A stretch of 64,000 bases of DNA from Imperialibacter roseus (GCF_032999765.1 NZ_CP136051.1:4378417-4442416), one strand, 5' to 3'; positions 16,779 to 24,966 are shown, counted from the stretch's first letter. A program made the numbers and translations. Notes: generated from the letters alone by a model not told the origin.

Positions 16779-18985
16779 ACTTCAACGGTCTTAATTTCAA
16801 CTTCAATTTGACTCTTGTTTTCGCTCGACACCCCGTCCGGAAGATCTATTTGGTAAACTGTTAATTCTTTTTCTATATCCCGCAAATCGTCTTTCAACTC
16901 TTTAAGCCTACTCATGCTTGGCTTGTATCTTTTACTTCTCGTTTGATCATCTATCAGCATTTCTTTTGTGATGATGATAGCCTGACTAAACGTATGAGAT
17001 GCTTCCTTTAAAAAGTATTTCATTTTCACATCATCGAAATCGGAAGTGGGTGCGTCTGCAATTAATGGATATGAATTGGCATAGTTACGTTGTTTGTTAG
17101 CCGACACTATCGCCATAATTATCGACAGTTTCATTGAGCTAATAAGGGAGGTATTTAATAGTGTTGATTCCTCTCCATTATCTTCAATAATCGGGCGGTA
17201 CCCACCTTCCAAAGTACCTTTAAATTTTATTTTACCATAAAAAGCACCAGTCGGATCATTGATATGTTCGTAATGAAGATTAGCCTGTTGTTCCAGCATC
17301 TTTACTAATTCCTCATACTTTTTATCCTTGACTCTCCTAGTCAAGGATACAAAATCTGAAAGCAAGTCTCTTTTTGTTTTTAGTGTCTTAGGGATTTGCC
17401 CTTCTGACAACCGATCCAACTCCTTTAATATAGTATCATGCTCCCTTTGGGCCACCGCTCTCTTTTCCTTCAACTCTCCTAACTTCCCACTATATATTTT
17501 AATATCATTAACACTACTATTAAAGGAGTCAACAATGAATTTGGGATTATCGATATCAGAAACAGAAAGTTGATCCTGAATCTCCCTGTCCTTGTCCTTC
17601 AATTGCTCTCTTAGTAGAGAAGCCTGACTATTCAGCTTTTGAAGTTTAAGCATTGCAGATTTTTGACCCTCAGGGATGGAGTCAATACTGTTGTTCAATG
17701 AAAGGGCGGTGTGGTAAATTCGTCTATAAATTGAATCAAAACTATTGCGTTTGACTTCCCGCTCGTTGGTAAACTCTCTTTGTTCCAATAGCTGTAATAT
17801 TGCGTCATATTCAGGTGTCCCTTTAGCCGCTGGCCTATCACAAACCAGACACCGTTGTTTATCAAGCATTGTCTGAATATGTACGGGTTCTGGTACTCCT
17901 TCAGGGAGTCGAGTCTGAAGTCGCTTCTCTAAATTATTCTTTAGGTTGGCTTCCGCCTTTCTCTCAGCGACCTTATCCGAATATTGCTTGTAAATGTTTG
18001 CAAACTCCTTTGTTAACGGGCTCATTCCACCCAATAGCCAGTACTGGGTGAAAAGGTTTTTACTAAACCCTTTATAGAAATCGTCGATTTCTACTTCTAG
18101 TGATTCAATCTCCTTTTCTAGTCTTGATTTCTCTGCCCTCAGCTTATCCAGACTTTTGGCGTTTTCAAAAATAGAGGACAGGCTATCATGTTTTGTTTGT
18201 GCCCCATGAATGTTTTTTTGAGTCTCGTCTATCTCAATAGTTAAAGATTCGACGATTCTTATCACTTCCGAATCTCGCTTTTGACGGTCTTTTATTTCGG
18301 TTTGGTTTTTATCACTTAACCTAATTGCTTTTTGTAGGGCACTATTGGCTGTTTCAAATGCTTTTTGTGATACCGATATATACCTGTCCCACTTATCAAT
18401 ATCTGACAATCTTTTTATCACATTTTTCAACGCTGAATCGCTAGAGGTGTCGATCAAATTATTAATTCCTCTTTCCCCTTGAAACCAAACATAGTCTTGC
18501 ACGTCCGATGGAAGCAGCTTATCCAGGATATACTTATGTTCCGTTTCCGAAACCGGCTTAAAATGAAGCACATCCTTTTCGCATATCTCAAACTTACTTT
18601 TTTCTTGCTCTATCCACTGGCTGTCAGATTTCCTATTTGCGATGTAGCTTCTAACTAACCTGTAGCTCTTAATTTGAGATGGGAGGATATCCTCGACCTC
18701 CAGAATTACTTCAGCCTTTGCATGTCCACCAATTTCACATTCCAGAAGAGCTTTATAAGAAATAAGGTCTTTTCTAATCTCCTTTGTCTCCTTAAACCCT
18801 GTCCTGTTTCCAGCCGAGTTATCAGAGATTCTATCTTTAAATATCCATAGAAATGCATCATAAAGCTTCGACTTGCCGTAACCATTTGCCCCTAATACTA
18901 AATTCAGTCCATCTTTAAATTCAAAAATGTTTCTTTCGCCATAATAGCAGAGAAAATTGTTCAACTGAATGGATTTTATCCTCAT
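16775..18985 (-). CDS. SMC/Rad50-like (DndD-type) ATPase with CxxC hook
   Basis: 736 residues built like Rad50/DndD. The N-terminal half-ATPase begins I-Q-L-N-N-F-L-C-Y-Y-G and has Walker A G-A-N-G-Y-G-K-S (32-39). A long heptad coiled coil runs to a hook with C-L-V-C-D-R-P (Cys379, Cys382), followed by the returning coil. The C-terminal lobe has Walker B-like Y-P-L-I-A-D-A-P-T-S-D near residue 640, the D-A-P-T-S form seen in DndD. Such ATPases clamp DNA and drive remodelling or nuclease action. Located between the 80-aa and 160-aa genes (2-nt gap, 4-nt overlap) it belongs to a three- or four-protein effector comparable to SspFGH. Confidence 0.83.
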   Translation of the reverse strand: MRIKSIQLNNFLCYYGERNIFEFKDGLNLVLGANGYGKSKLYDAFLWIFKDRISDNSAGNRTGFKETKEIRKDLISYKALLECEIGGHAKAEVILEVEDILPSQIKSYRLVRSYIANRKSDSQWIEQEKSKFEICEKDVLHFKPVSETEHKYILDKLLPSDVQDYVWFQGERGINNLIDTSSDSALKNVIKRLSDIDKWDRYISVSQKAFETANSALQKAIRLSDKNQTEIKDRQKRDSEVIRIVESLTIEIDETQKNIHGAQTKHDSLSSIFENAKSLDKLRAEKSRLEKEIESLEVEIDDFYKGFSKNLFTQYWLLGGMSPLTKEFANIYKQYSDKVAERKAEANLKNNLEKRLQTRLPEGVPEPVHIQTMLDKQRCLVCDRPAAKGTPEYDAILQLLEQREFTNEREVKRNSFDSIYRRIYHTALSLNNSIDSIPEGQKSAMLKLQKLNSQASLLREQLKDKDREIQDQLSVSDIDNPKFIVDSFNSSVNDIKIYSGKLGELKEKRAVAQREHDTILKELDRLSEGQIPKTLKTKRDLLSDFVSLTRRVKDKKYEELVKMLEQQANLHYEHINDPTGAFYGKIKFKGTLEGGYRPIIEDNGEESTLLNTSLISSMKLSIIMAIVSANKQRNYANSYPLIADAPTSDFDDVKMKYFLKEASHTFSQAIIITKEMLIDDQTRSKRYKPSMSRLKELKDDLRDIEKELTVYQIDLPDGVSSENKSQIEVEIKTVEV

Positions 18986-18987
18986 TG

Positions 18988-19230
18988 TTATCCAAGTCTA
19001 TTGTCTAAAAATGAATTCAAATTTGAGGCAGCAGTGTTTTCAGTTAAACTGCCTCCTTCAATCAAGTTGGTAGCTTGTTGCAAAAGTGCAACGAAGTCAT
19101 TATGATGATGCGAGGTTAAATCGATTTGTTCAATTTCATCTTTAGTGAGGCCATACTTGGTTTGAACGATGTCATCCTCCAATAAAACTTTTAGAACATC
19201 AATTCTGCTAACGGGGTTAAATAAGCTCAT
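18988..19230 (-). CDS. Small acidic protein between helicase and SMC-like ATPase
   Basis: 80 residues, predicted helical, opening S-L-F-N-P-V-S-R-I-D-V-L-K-V-L-L and containing the histidine cluster S-H-H-H-N-D. No family recognised. The start overlaps the end of the helicase gene by 14 nt and the stop is 2 nt before the ATPase start, so it is translated as part of the same unit and is likely a linker or adaptor of the complex. It is short but retains clear coding character. Confidence 0.65.
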   Translation of the reverse strand: MSLFNPVSRIDVLKVLLEDDIVQTKYGLTKDEIEQIDLTSHHHNDFVALLQQATNLIEGGSLTENTAASNLNSFLDNRLG

Positions 19231-21436
19231 TATGAATTGTATCTAAATTGAGTTGATAATAATTACAAATGTCTTCGAATGGCTTGATTGAATCATACTT
19301 ATTTAAAGCCATGAACCCAAAGTGAACAACCCTTTCGAGCTCCTTCTGAACCATCGCACGTTCTATTTGAAAATTCTCCGTCCCTTCACCGTATTTTGGA
19401 ATTACCACCATATCGTAGATGTAAGCAAATCGTTTTTCCTTATGCTTCCTAAGTATTCGCCCTCTTCTCTGCACAAATTGCCGAGGGTTTCCTGTACTTG
19501 AGCAAAAGATAGCTTTTTCGGTTCTTGGTATATCGACTCCCTCATCTAAGCACTTCATCGAAAGCAAAACGTCCAAAGTACCTTTGGCAAAAGCATCTAG
19601 AATAAATTGTTTGTCGTTCGAGTCGCTTGTGTATTGAGCGACAGTTGTCGTCGGTGATTCTTTTCTGATAATATTAGAGTAGAAGTCTATTATCCTATTT
19701 TCTTCTGTCAGGTCATCAAACTCCTCTGTACTATATAAGTTATCACTAAAAAAACCTTCCGGTGCATACACGAGAGTATATTCTAGATTTCCTTGCTCTG
19801 TTTTCAGATCATGAAGTATGGAGCTAAATTCGAGGAGTTTATTTTGCGCTTTATGAATGATCCTCTTTCTCTCCATCAAGAGTTGCTCAACGATCGAATT
19901 TTTCTCTAGCTTATTCCTTTGGTAGTTAAAGTACTTAACCAACTTACCAGTGATCACAGCATATTTTTCCATTTCATCATCCGTTAGATTGATCAGCCTA
20001 GGATAATAGTAGTATTGACAAAGGATTGCCTCATTTATTGCCCTTTCCATGGAGAAACTATAGGTATATGGCTCTCGGTCATTAAAAAACTCCTCCATTT
20101 TAACCGACCCTTCAGGGTCGTAATTTCTTTTTGGAGTAGCTGATAGGGCAATCCTTTTTTTGGTTTGAATTCTGTTTAGGAGTTTGGTTATACTGGGCGA
20201 TCCGACGTTATGGGCTTCGTCGGCAATGAAAACCATTTCTTTCGGCAACCTTTCAAAATATTCCTGGAATTTGGGTTTAATGAAAGATGCATAGGTCGAT
20301 ATAATGATAAATGAGGTGCTAATGCCAAAATTGATTTGCGCAATTATTCTGGAAAGTTCGTTCTGCCAACCTTTTTCACTAGAAGAAACTTTAATTACTT
20401 CTTGAAAAGTAAAGAGCTTACACTCCTTCTCCCACTGTCCAACCAAAACTTTTGTCGGTACAAGGATAACCGCTTGGTAGCAACTTGACTTGTGATACTC
20501 ATTTAAGACACAATTTAAAGCCGTAAGGGTTTTCCCCGATCCCGTTGCCATTGCAAAAATTCCTTGGCAATCATTCCTGACCCATTTTTCATAGGCTTCG
20601 ATCTGATAGTCTCTGGGCCCTTCTGGATAAGGAAATCGTGGCTCTCTTATTGACGTCTCTATTCGTTCCATTGCCTTCTTTAGTGTTTTTTCCAGGTGCT
20701 TGTTTTTTATTTTAGGAAATGTACCCTTCCGCAACGCTTCTTCATCGATAAGCAATTGGTTCAAGTCCTTATTTCCAAAAACCTCATGAATGACCTCGAT
20801 TATATCCTTAGGGTCAATCATTTCAACATGCTCCGCTTTTCCATTAAAAATTTCATCAAACTCCATCCTACTTTCTTCGACGGAATAGGATTTCAGAATC
20901 CACGACGGCTTGACATTAATTTCCTCTAGGTTTTCGACAAGGCCTGATTGAGTGAAATTACACGATCCATTGAACCGGACAATGTCCACACCATCCGAAA
21001 AATACCCGGATTTATAGTGCGCTATTCCTCTTGATCCCCTTGGTTTAATTGCTCTAATTTCAACTCTTTTTGTCGCAATTAACCATGCGACGCACTCAAA
21101 AAAATGCTGACCATAGTCACTCAAGGCATCCTTTATTTGCCCTATGTTTTGCTGAGAAAAAGTGAAGTTTTCCCCTGCCTTATTACTATTTACTAAAAGA
21201 AGTTCTTTGTCGTTTTTTGACAGAAACTGGTTGATGACAATCCTAGCTTTCCCACCGTTATAAATGAACTGAGCAAAGCCAAGAGCAAGTGTGCGAATAG
21301 CACTTGTGCTAAAATAACCAAGTAACAAATCGAATTCAGTACTCTCGAGCAACGCATCAAAATAGAACGCCAAGGGTTCATATTCTGACCCTGTTCTATA
21401 TTCAAGACTTTGCGGGACGTCGATATCTGATAGCAT
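19217..21436 (-). CDS. PLD-nuclease / DEAH superfamily-2 helicase fusion
   Basis: 739 residues. N-terminal phospholipase-D-type nuclease domain: H-Y-K-S-G-Y-F-S-D (His140, Lys142, Asp148) and G-S-C-N-F-T-Q-S-G-L near 157-166. SF2 helicase: Q-motif P-R-D-Y-Q near 274, Walker A T-G-S-G-K-T (298-303), V-P-T-K-V-L, motif II D-E-A-H (406-409), motif III S-A-T-P, and motif VI Q-R-R-G-R-I-L-R near the C-terminus. The arrangement resembles stand-alone restriction helicases. First gene of the - strand operon; start ATG at 21434-21436, 155 nt from that of the divergent... next gene on the + strand. Proposed to unwind and cut unmodified DNA as in SspFGH. Which of the SspF/G/H names applies is not certain. 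Confidence 0.85.
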   Translation of the reverse strand: MLSDIDVPQSLEYRTGSEYEPLAFYFDALLESTEFDLLLGYFSTSAIRTLALGFAQFIYNGGKARIVINQFLSKNDKELLLVNSNKAGENFTFSQQNIGQIKDALSDYGQHFFECVAWLIATKRVEIRAIKPRGSRGIAHYKSGYFSDGVDIVRFNGSCNFTQSGLVENLEEINVKPSWILKSYSVEESRMEFDEIFNGKAEHVEMIDPKDIIEVIHEVFGNKDLNQLLIDEEALRKGTFPKIKNKHLEKTLKKAMERIETSIREPRFPYPEGPRDYQIEAYEKWVRNDCQGIFAMATGSGKTLTALNCVLNEYHKSSCYQAVILVPTKVLVGQWEKECKLFTFQEVIKVSSSEKGWQNELSRIIAQINFGISTSFIIISTYASFIKPKFQEYFERLPKEMVFIADEAHNVGSPSITKLLNRIQTKKRIALSATPKRNYDPEGSVKMEEFFNDREPYTYSFSMERAINEAILCQYYYYPRLINLTDDEMEKYAVITGKLVKYFNYQRNKLEKNSIVEQLLMERKRIIHKAQNKLLEFSSILHDLKTEQGNLEYTLVYAPEGFFSDNLYSTEEFDDLTEENRIIDFYSNIIRKESPTTTVAQYTSDSNDKQFILDAFAKGTLDVLLSMKCLDEGVDIPRTEKAIFCSSTGNPRQFVQRRGRILRKHKEKRFAYIYDMVVIPKYGEGTENFQIERAMVQKELERVVHFGFMALNKYDSIKPFEDICNYYQLNLDTIHNELI

Positions 21437-21644
21437 TAAAAAATAAATTCACTAAAAATATACATTCATTTCATTAATTGCGTAGCATTTGCGAAATGAT
21501 TTAGCTGCTAACTTGTCCGTGCGGAAGCACATTGCACCATAACTCCCTCCCATCACACCTGCCCTAGTTTTTTCCCTCCAACCTGCTAAATTGTATCCGC
21601 ACCTTTTTTTTTGTCAGATGCTTTTATCAACCCAACCTCCTCTT

Positions 21645-22517
21645 ATGAAAAAACTTCTCTTTCTACTCCTGGTGGTTTCCACTACAACCCTGGCCCAGCC
21701 CCAACCTGTGAAGCTCTTTATCTCTGTAGACATGGAGGGCATTGGCGGCATAGGCACTTCCAAAATGACCAGCGGCGGCAAGGACTACGACACAGGCCGC
21801 AAGCTGATGACCGACGAGGTGAATGCCGTGGTGGCGGCCATCTTTGAAGCAGGCCCTGCCACCATAGTGGTGAACGACAGCCATGGCGATATGCAAAACC
21901 TCCTCCACACCCAACTCGATCCGAGGGTGGAGTATATCCAGAGCAATATCAAGCCCCTGGGCATGGTGCAGGGGCTGGACAGCAGCTTCGATGGGGTGAT
22001 CTACATCGGTTACCACGCCATGGCAGGCACCGAAAATGGCTTTCTGGCTCATACCGGCTCGGGCTCGGTAAAAGGCCTTTGGATCAATGGCATCGAAGTG
22101 GGCGAAGGCGGCCTGAACACATTTTTCGCTGGTGCTGTGGGTGTGCCTGTCATCCTGGCCAGCGGAGACAAAACCTTCACCGAAGAAATCAAAAAGCTGA
22201 TACCGGCGGTGCGCACCGTTACCACCAAGGAAGCCATTGGCTCCAGCGCCGCCAAACTCCTCCACCCCGACGTGGTGAAGAAAGCGCTACAGGCACAAAC
22301 CAAAGCTGCCCTGAAGGACATTAAAAATGCCAAACCTCTGCCAGTGCAAAACCCCATTGAGTTTGTCATCAAAATAGATGCCCCCACCCGTGCCGACGTG
22401 GCCATGGGCATTCCCGGCATGAAGCGGATAGATGGCTACACGGTGTCGTACCAGGCCAAAGACATGGATGAAGCGTACAAGCTGATCCGGATTATTTATA
22501 AGTATTTGCAGTGGTAG
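21645..22517 (+). CDS. Peptidase M55 (D-aminopeptidase DppA family), exported
   Basis: 290 residues from the ATG at 21645, with a signal peptide (K-K-L-L-F-L-L-L-V-V ... L-A-Q). The mature part starts with the M55 metal motif S-V-D-M-E-G (Asp29, Glu31), followed by V-V-N-D-S-H-G-D-M and Y-I-G-Y-H-A-M-A-G. M55 enzymes are zinc aminopeptidases acting on D-amino-acid peptides, possibly from peptidoglycan. An in-frame ATG 54 nt upstream gives a poor signal sequence and was rejected. The second half of the gene (from 22146) is duplicated at 24394-24765 together with its 3' flank. Divergent from the defence operon. Confidence 0.88.
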   Translation: MKKLLFLLLVVSTTTLAQPQPVKLFISVDMEGIGGIGTSKMTSGGKDYDTGRKLMTDEVNAVVAAIFEAGPATIVVNDSHGDMQNLLHTQLDPRVEYIQSNIKPLGMVQGLDSSFDGVIYIGYHAMAGTENGFLAHTGSGSVKGLWINGIEVGEGGLNTFFAGAVGVPVILASGDKTFTEEIKKLIPAVRTVTTKEAIGSSAAKLLHPDVVKKALQAQTKAALKDIKNAKPLPVQNPIEFVIKIDAPTRADVAMGIPGMKRIDGYTVSYQAKDMDEAYKLIRIIYKYLQW

Positions 22518-22518
22518 C

Positions 22519-22583
22519 TTCCAGGTGTGAAGACACACCCGGAAACGTTGGTGGTAGCCTCCTGGTGTGAAGAAGCACCAGGA
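22519..22583. repeat. Tandem hairpin repeat after the M55 gene (2 copies)
   Basis: Copy 1, 22519-22544: TTCCAGGTGTG-aaga-CACACCCGGAA, a near-perfect stem. Copy 2, 22560-22583: TCCTGGTG-tgaagaag-CACCAGGA, perfect 8-bp stem. They are spaced by ACGTTGGTGGTAGCC. The same hairpins occur three times after the truncated M55 copy at 24768. They could act in mRNA end formation, though no T-run follows. Confidence 0.7.
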
Positions 22584-22709
22584 AACCTGATGTTGTATTC
22601 GGGAGCGCCTTGTCTCGGTAAGTGTCTCCACATCCCTCCGGCCAATCCTTTTTCCAAATCTCCGCTTTTTTTTACTGGTTACCGTATTTTTCCAGTGCAA
22701 AAAAAGACC

Positions 22710-22835
22710 ATGATCTTAAAAATAACCAAACAGGTTCAAGCTGACTATGGCGGCGTGATGGCAGCCCTGGCCATGGTGGCGACGAATACCATGTGGCCTG
22801 ATGAGTGGGTGGTAAAAATGGAGTTGGGGGAGTAA
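22710..22835 (+). pseudogene. C-terminal remnant of a glycosidase paralogue
   Basis: About 40 codons ending at a TAA at 22833 read G-G-V-M-A-A-L-A-M-V-A ... W-P-D-E-W-V-V-K-M-E-L-G-E. This closely follows the C-terminus of the glycosidase-like lipoprotein at 2522-4624 (G-G-V-L-A-A-L-A-M-M-A ... W-P-E-G-W-V-V-R-M-V-Q-G-E). No upstream coding continues into it. It is best explained as the tail of a deleted paralogue. Confidence 0.7.
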
Positions 22836-23189
22836 GCCTTTATTCTTTTTTATTTACTATTGAAGGAACGGTAAATCCGTATGACAGAGGAACATTGATG
22901 CCAGCACTGACATTCGCCAGGCCGTCATACCTCCGTGGGTTACGGCAACTGCTGACTGCTCTTCTCTTTTCACAGGAGCGGCGTGCCCCCCAGGAAAACC
23001 AACCGTCCTCTACTTATCAGAAAAATTGGTACATTTGCATACTCTACCTAAACGGCTGTCGGGTCTCTTTTGCAAGAAGAAAGTGATCGGCATCCAGTCT
23101 GCTGGCCTTGGCTGACGACCAGCGACGACCCACTACTACCTCCTGCTTGCTATTGACGCTATATTTATACAACCAAACAATTCCAACCG
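22836..23189. other. Non-coding gap, repeat-like fragments only
   Basis: About 350 nt without a gene. The words AACATTGATGCCAGCACTGA and CCGTCATACC (22910-22931) resemble part of the intergenic repeat at 4760-4810 (ACCATTGATGCTAACACC, CCGTCATACCG), which suggests a decayed copy of the same intergenic family. Nothing else is recognised. Confidence 0.35.
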
Positions 23190-23405
23190 ATGAAAACCAG
23201 AAACAAACTTGCCATCATGGCTGTCTTCCTCCTCACAATGGGGTGCGGCGGCGCTTCCTCAGAGCAAACAAAAGAACAAGAAGCAGCAGCAGAAAAAGCT
23301 GTGATCGACTCAGTCACCACCGCAGTAAATGCCTCCATTGAAACGCTGGAAACTGCTACCGAAGCGACCACGACATCCATTGACTCACTCTTAAGCGACA
23401 TTTAA
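23190..23405 (+). CDS. Small lipoprotein
   Basis: 71 residues with a clear lipoprotein signal (K-T-R-N-K-L-A-I-M-A-V-F-L-L-T-M-G-C, Cys19). The short mature part is rich in Thr, Ser and acidic residues (A-A-E-K-A-V-I-D-S-V-T-T), probably helical. No family recognised. The stop TAA is 2 nt from the next start, so it is likely co-transcribed with the coiled-coil protein that follows and shares its export route. Confidence 0.6.
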   Translation: MKTRNKLAIMAVFLLTMGCGGASSEQTKEQEAAAEKAVIDSVTTAVNASIETLETATEATTTSIDSLLSDI

Positions 23406-23407
23406 CG

Positions 23408-24046
23408 ATGAAAAAAATCTATTCATTAACCATCGCCTGCCTGATAATGGTAGGTTCACAGGCTTTAGCTCAGCAGGGCAAAAGCCAGGAGAAAGAAAAG
23501 CCAGCCCAGGCTGCCAAAGGAAAGGCAAAAGCTGATGAAGCGAAATCGAAGGTGAAGTCAACTGAAGACGAACAGGAAGACACCGACAAGGACAAGACCA
23601 AAGAAAAGAGCATAGAAAAAGCTGAAGAAGGAAAAAGCAAAGAAAAGGCAGAACAAGGAAAAGAGCGCAGCGAAGATGAGGCGGCTGACAAAAAGCCTGA
23701 AGAAGAAAAGGGCCAGGGCAATGCCTACGGCAAAAACAAGGGTGATTTGTCGGGCAAAGAGTTTGGCGCTTTGAGGTCAGAAGAGGCAAAGGATGCAGTA
23801 TCCGCCAAACAGGGCGAACTGGAGAAGCAGATTTCTGACAGTGAAGAAGAGCTGAAAGAAGGTAAGGCAAAGGTGAAAGCTGCCAAAGAAAAGATAGAAA
23901 AGGAGCAAGCGGAAGGCAAAATCAGCGATACAGAGGCCAATGCTAAGATTGACCGTATCAATCAGGCGGAAGAGAAATTGAAGGAACTGGAAGAAAAAAT
24001 AAAAAACGAAAAGAAAAAACTCGGCGGAAAGTCGGGCGTACAATAG
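23408..24046 (+). CDS. Exported highly charged coiled-coil protein
   Basis: 212 residues: signal peptide (K-K-I-Y-S-L-T-I-A-C-L-I-M ... A-L-A-Q), then a Lys/Glu-rich low-complexity body with S-K-E-K-A-E-Q-G-K repeats. A short less charged hinge G-N-A-Y-G-K-N-K-G-D-L-S-G-K-E-F-G-A-L-R is followed by a C-terminal coiled coil with regular E/K heptads. Such proteins may act as periplasmic spacers or stress proteins, but no function is recognised. Forms a pair with the upstream lipoprotein and ends in a good terminator. Confidence 0.7.
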   Translation: MKKIYSLTIACLIMVGSQALAQQGKSQEKEKPAQAAKGKAKADEAKSKVKSTEDEQEDTDKDKTKEKSIEKAEEGKSKEKAEQGKERSEDEAADKKPEEEKGQGNAYGKNKGDLSGKEFGALRSEEAKDAVSAKQGELEKQISDSEEELKEGKAKVKAAKEKIEKEQAEGKISDTEANAKIDRINQAEEKLKELEEKIKNEKKKLGGKSGVQ

Positions 24047-24055
24047 GCAATTGAC

Positions 24056-24086
24056 AAAAGCCGGAACATCCTTGCCGGCTTTTTTG
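24056..24086 (+). terminator. Rho-independent terminator
   Basis: Stem AAAAGCCGG / CCGGCTTTT with a short loop, followed by a six-T run, about 10 nt after the stop of the coiled-coil gene on the + strand. Confidence 0.85.
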
Positions 24087-24143
24087 GGATCAAGCAATAT
24101 TCCTGGGGGATTAATTCTTTTGACAAGAGTATTATGTCATTAC

Positions 24144-24225
24144 ATAAAGAAGCAAAAGATCCAAGCCTGTCCGACTGGAGAAGCCCGGCCGGGCGAGGCG
24201 CATTGAACCAGTTTTGCTTCTTTAT
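24144..24225. repeat. Third nested palindromic intergenic element
   Basis: Perfect 14-bp inverted arms ATAAAGAAGCAAAA (24144-24157) and TTTTGCTTCTTTAT (24212-24225) enclose 54 nt with the 12-bp palindrome GCCCGGCCGGGC (24183-24194) near the centre. Located in the 344-nt gene-free gap before the truncated M55 copy; the rest of the gap shows nothing but the 14-mer CCGTTCCACGTCGG at 24351-24364. Confidence 0.55.
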
Positions 24226-24393
24226 TGTCTATCATTCGCCAAATGGTACAACGTTATTTCAGCGTCTTACTCCCCAGGTTTTCCGCTTGATCCCTTTTTT
24301 GTCATCTACTACAGAAGGATACTACATCTTGTGCCGGCGATGCCTTCATGCCGTTCCACGTCGGCTGCAAAAGCAGGAACCTTTAAGCCACTG

Positions 24394-24765
24394 CCCGTCA
24401 TCCTGGCCAGCGGTGACAAAACCTTCACCGAAGAAATCAAAAAGCTGATACCGGCGGTGCGCACCGTTACCACCAGGGAAGCCATTGGCTCCAGCGCCGC
24501 CCGGCTTCTGCATCCTGATGTAGTAAAAAAAGAGCGACAGACACAAATCAAAGCAGCTTTGAAAGACCTCAAAAATGCGAAGCCGCTTCCTGTGCAAAAC
24601 CCTATTGAGTTTGTGCTGAAGGTAGACGCCCCCACCCGGGCCGACGTGGCCATGGGCATCCCCGGCATGAAGCGGGTGGATGGCTGCACGGTGGCGTACC
24701 AGGCCAAAGACATGGATGAAGCGTACAAGCTGATCAGGGTTATTTATAAGTATTTGCAGTGGTAG
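24394..24765 (+). pseudogene. Truncated copy of the M55 peptidase gene
   Basis: 372 nt match 22146-22517 codon for codon with no indel: V-I-L-A-S-G-D-K-T-F-T-E-E-I-K-K through I-Y-K-Y-L-Q-W stop. Homology begins abruptly at about 24394, so the metal-binding first half and the signal peptide are missing. Substitutions are mostly silent or conservative (K to R, I to V, Y to C), suggesting past selection before truncation. Upstream frame is open but unrelated. The copy lacks all known active-site residues and is called a pseudogene. Confidence 0.85.
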
Positions 24766-24767
24766 CC

Positions 24768-24869
24768 TCCTGGTGTGAAGACACACCCGGAAACGTTGGT
24801 GGTAGCTTCCTGGTGTGAAGACCCACCCGGAAACAGCTGTGTGCTACTGGCGTGAAGACGCACACGGAA
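24768..24869. repeat. Tandem hairpin repeat after the truncated M55 copy (3 copies)
   Basis: Three versions of the hairpin seen at 22519: CTCCTGGTGTG-aaga-CACACCCGGAA at 24767-24793, then CTTCC...ACCCACCCGGAA near 24807-24833, then CTGGCGTG-aaga-CGCACACGG near 24847-24867. Spacers ACGTTGGTGGTAG are shared. The third copy has compensating changes (GCGTG/CGCAC), which supports selection for the stem. Confidence 0.7.
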
Positions 24870-24966
24870 ACCTGATGGTGTTTTGTGAGTGTCTCCACTC
24901 ACCACCTCCCTTGCTTTTCAGCTTTTACCAACGTTCACTACCTTCACGGCTTCAAAGGAAAGTGTT

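Noticed and set aside
9224-21436. SspA cysteine desulfurase or SspE-type DUF262/DUF1524 nuclease inside the island
   Set aside because: No protein with a PLP desulfurase motif or an HNH/DUF262 pattern was found among the nine genes; sulfur is probably supplied by a housekeeping desulfurase.
23391-23870. Long - strand frame opposite the charged coiled-coil gene
   Set aside because: Composition is the mirror of Lys/Glu codons on the other strand (Leu/Phe/Ser/Cys-rich), a usual shadow effect.
24214-24393. Open frame running into the truncated M55 copy, possibly a new N-terminus
   Set aside because: The added 60 codons show no signal peptide or metal motif and cross the intergenic 14-mer; regarded as accidental.
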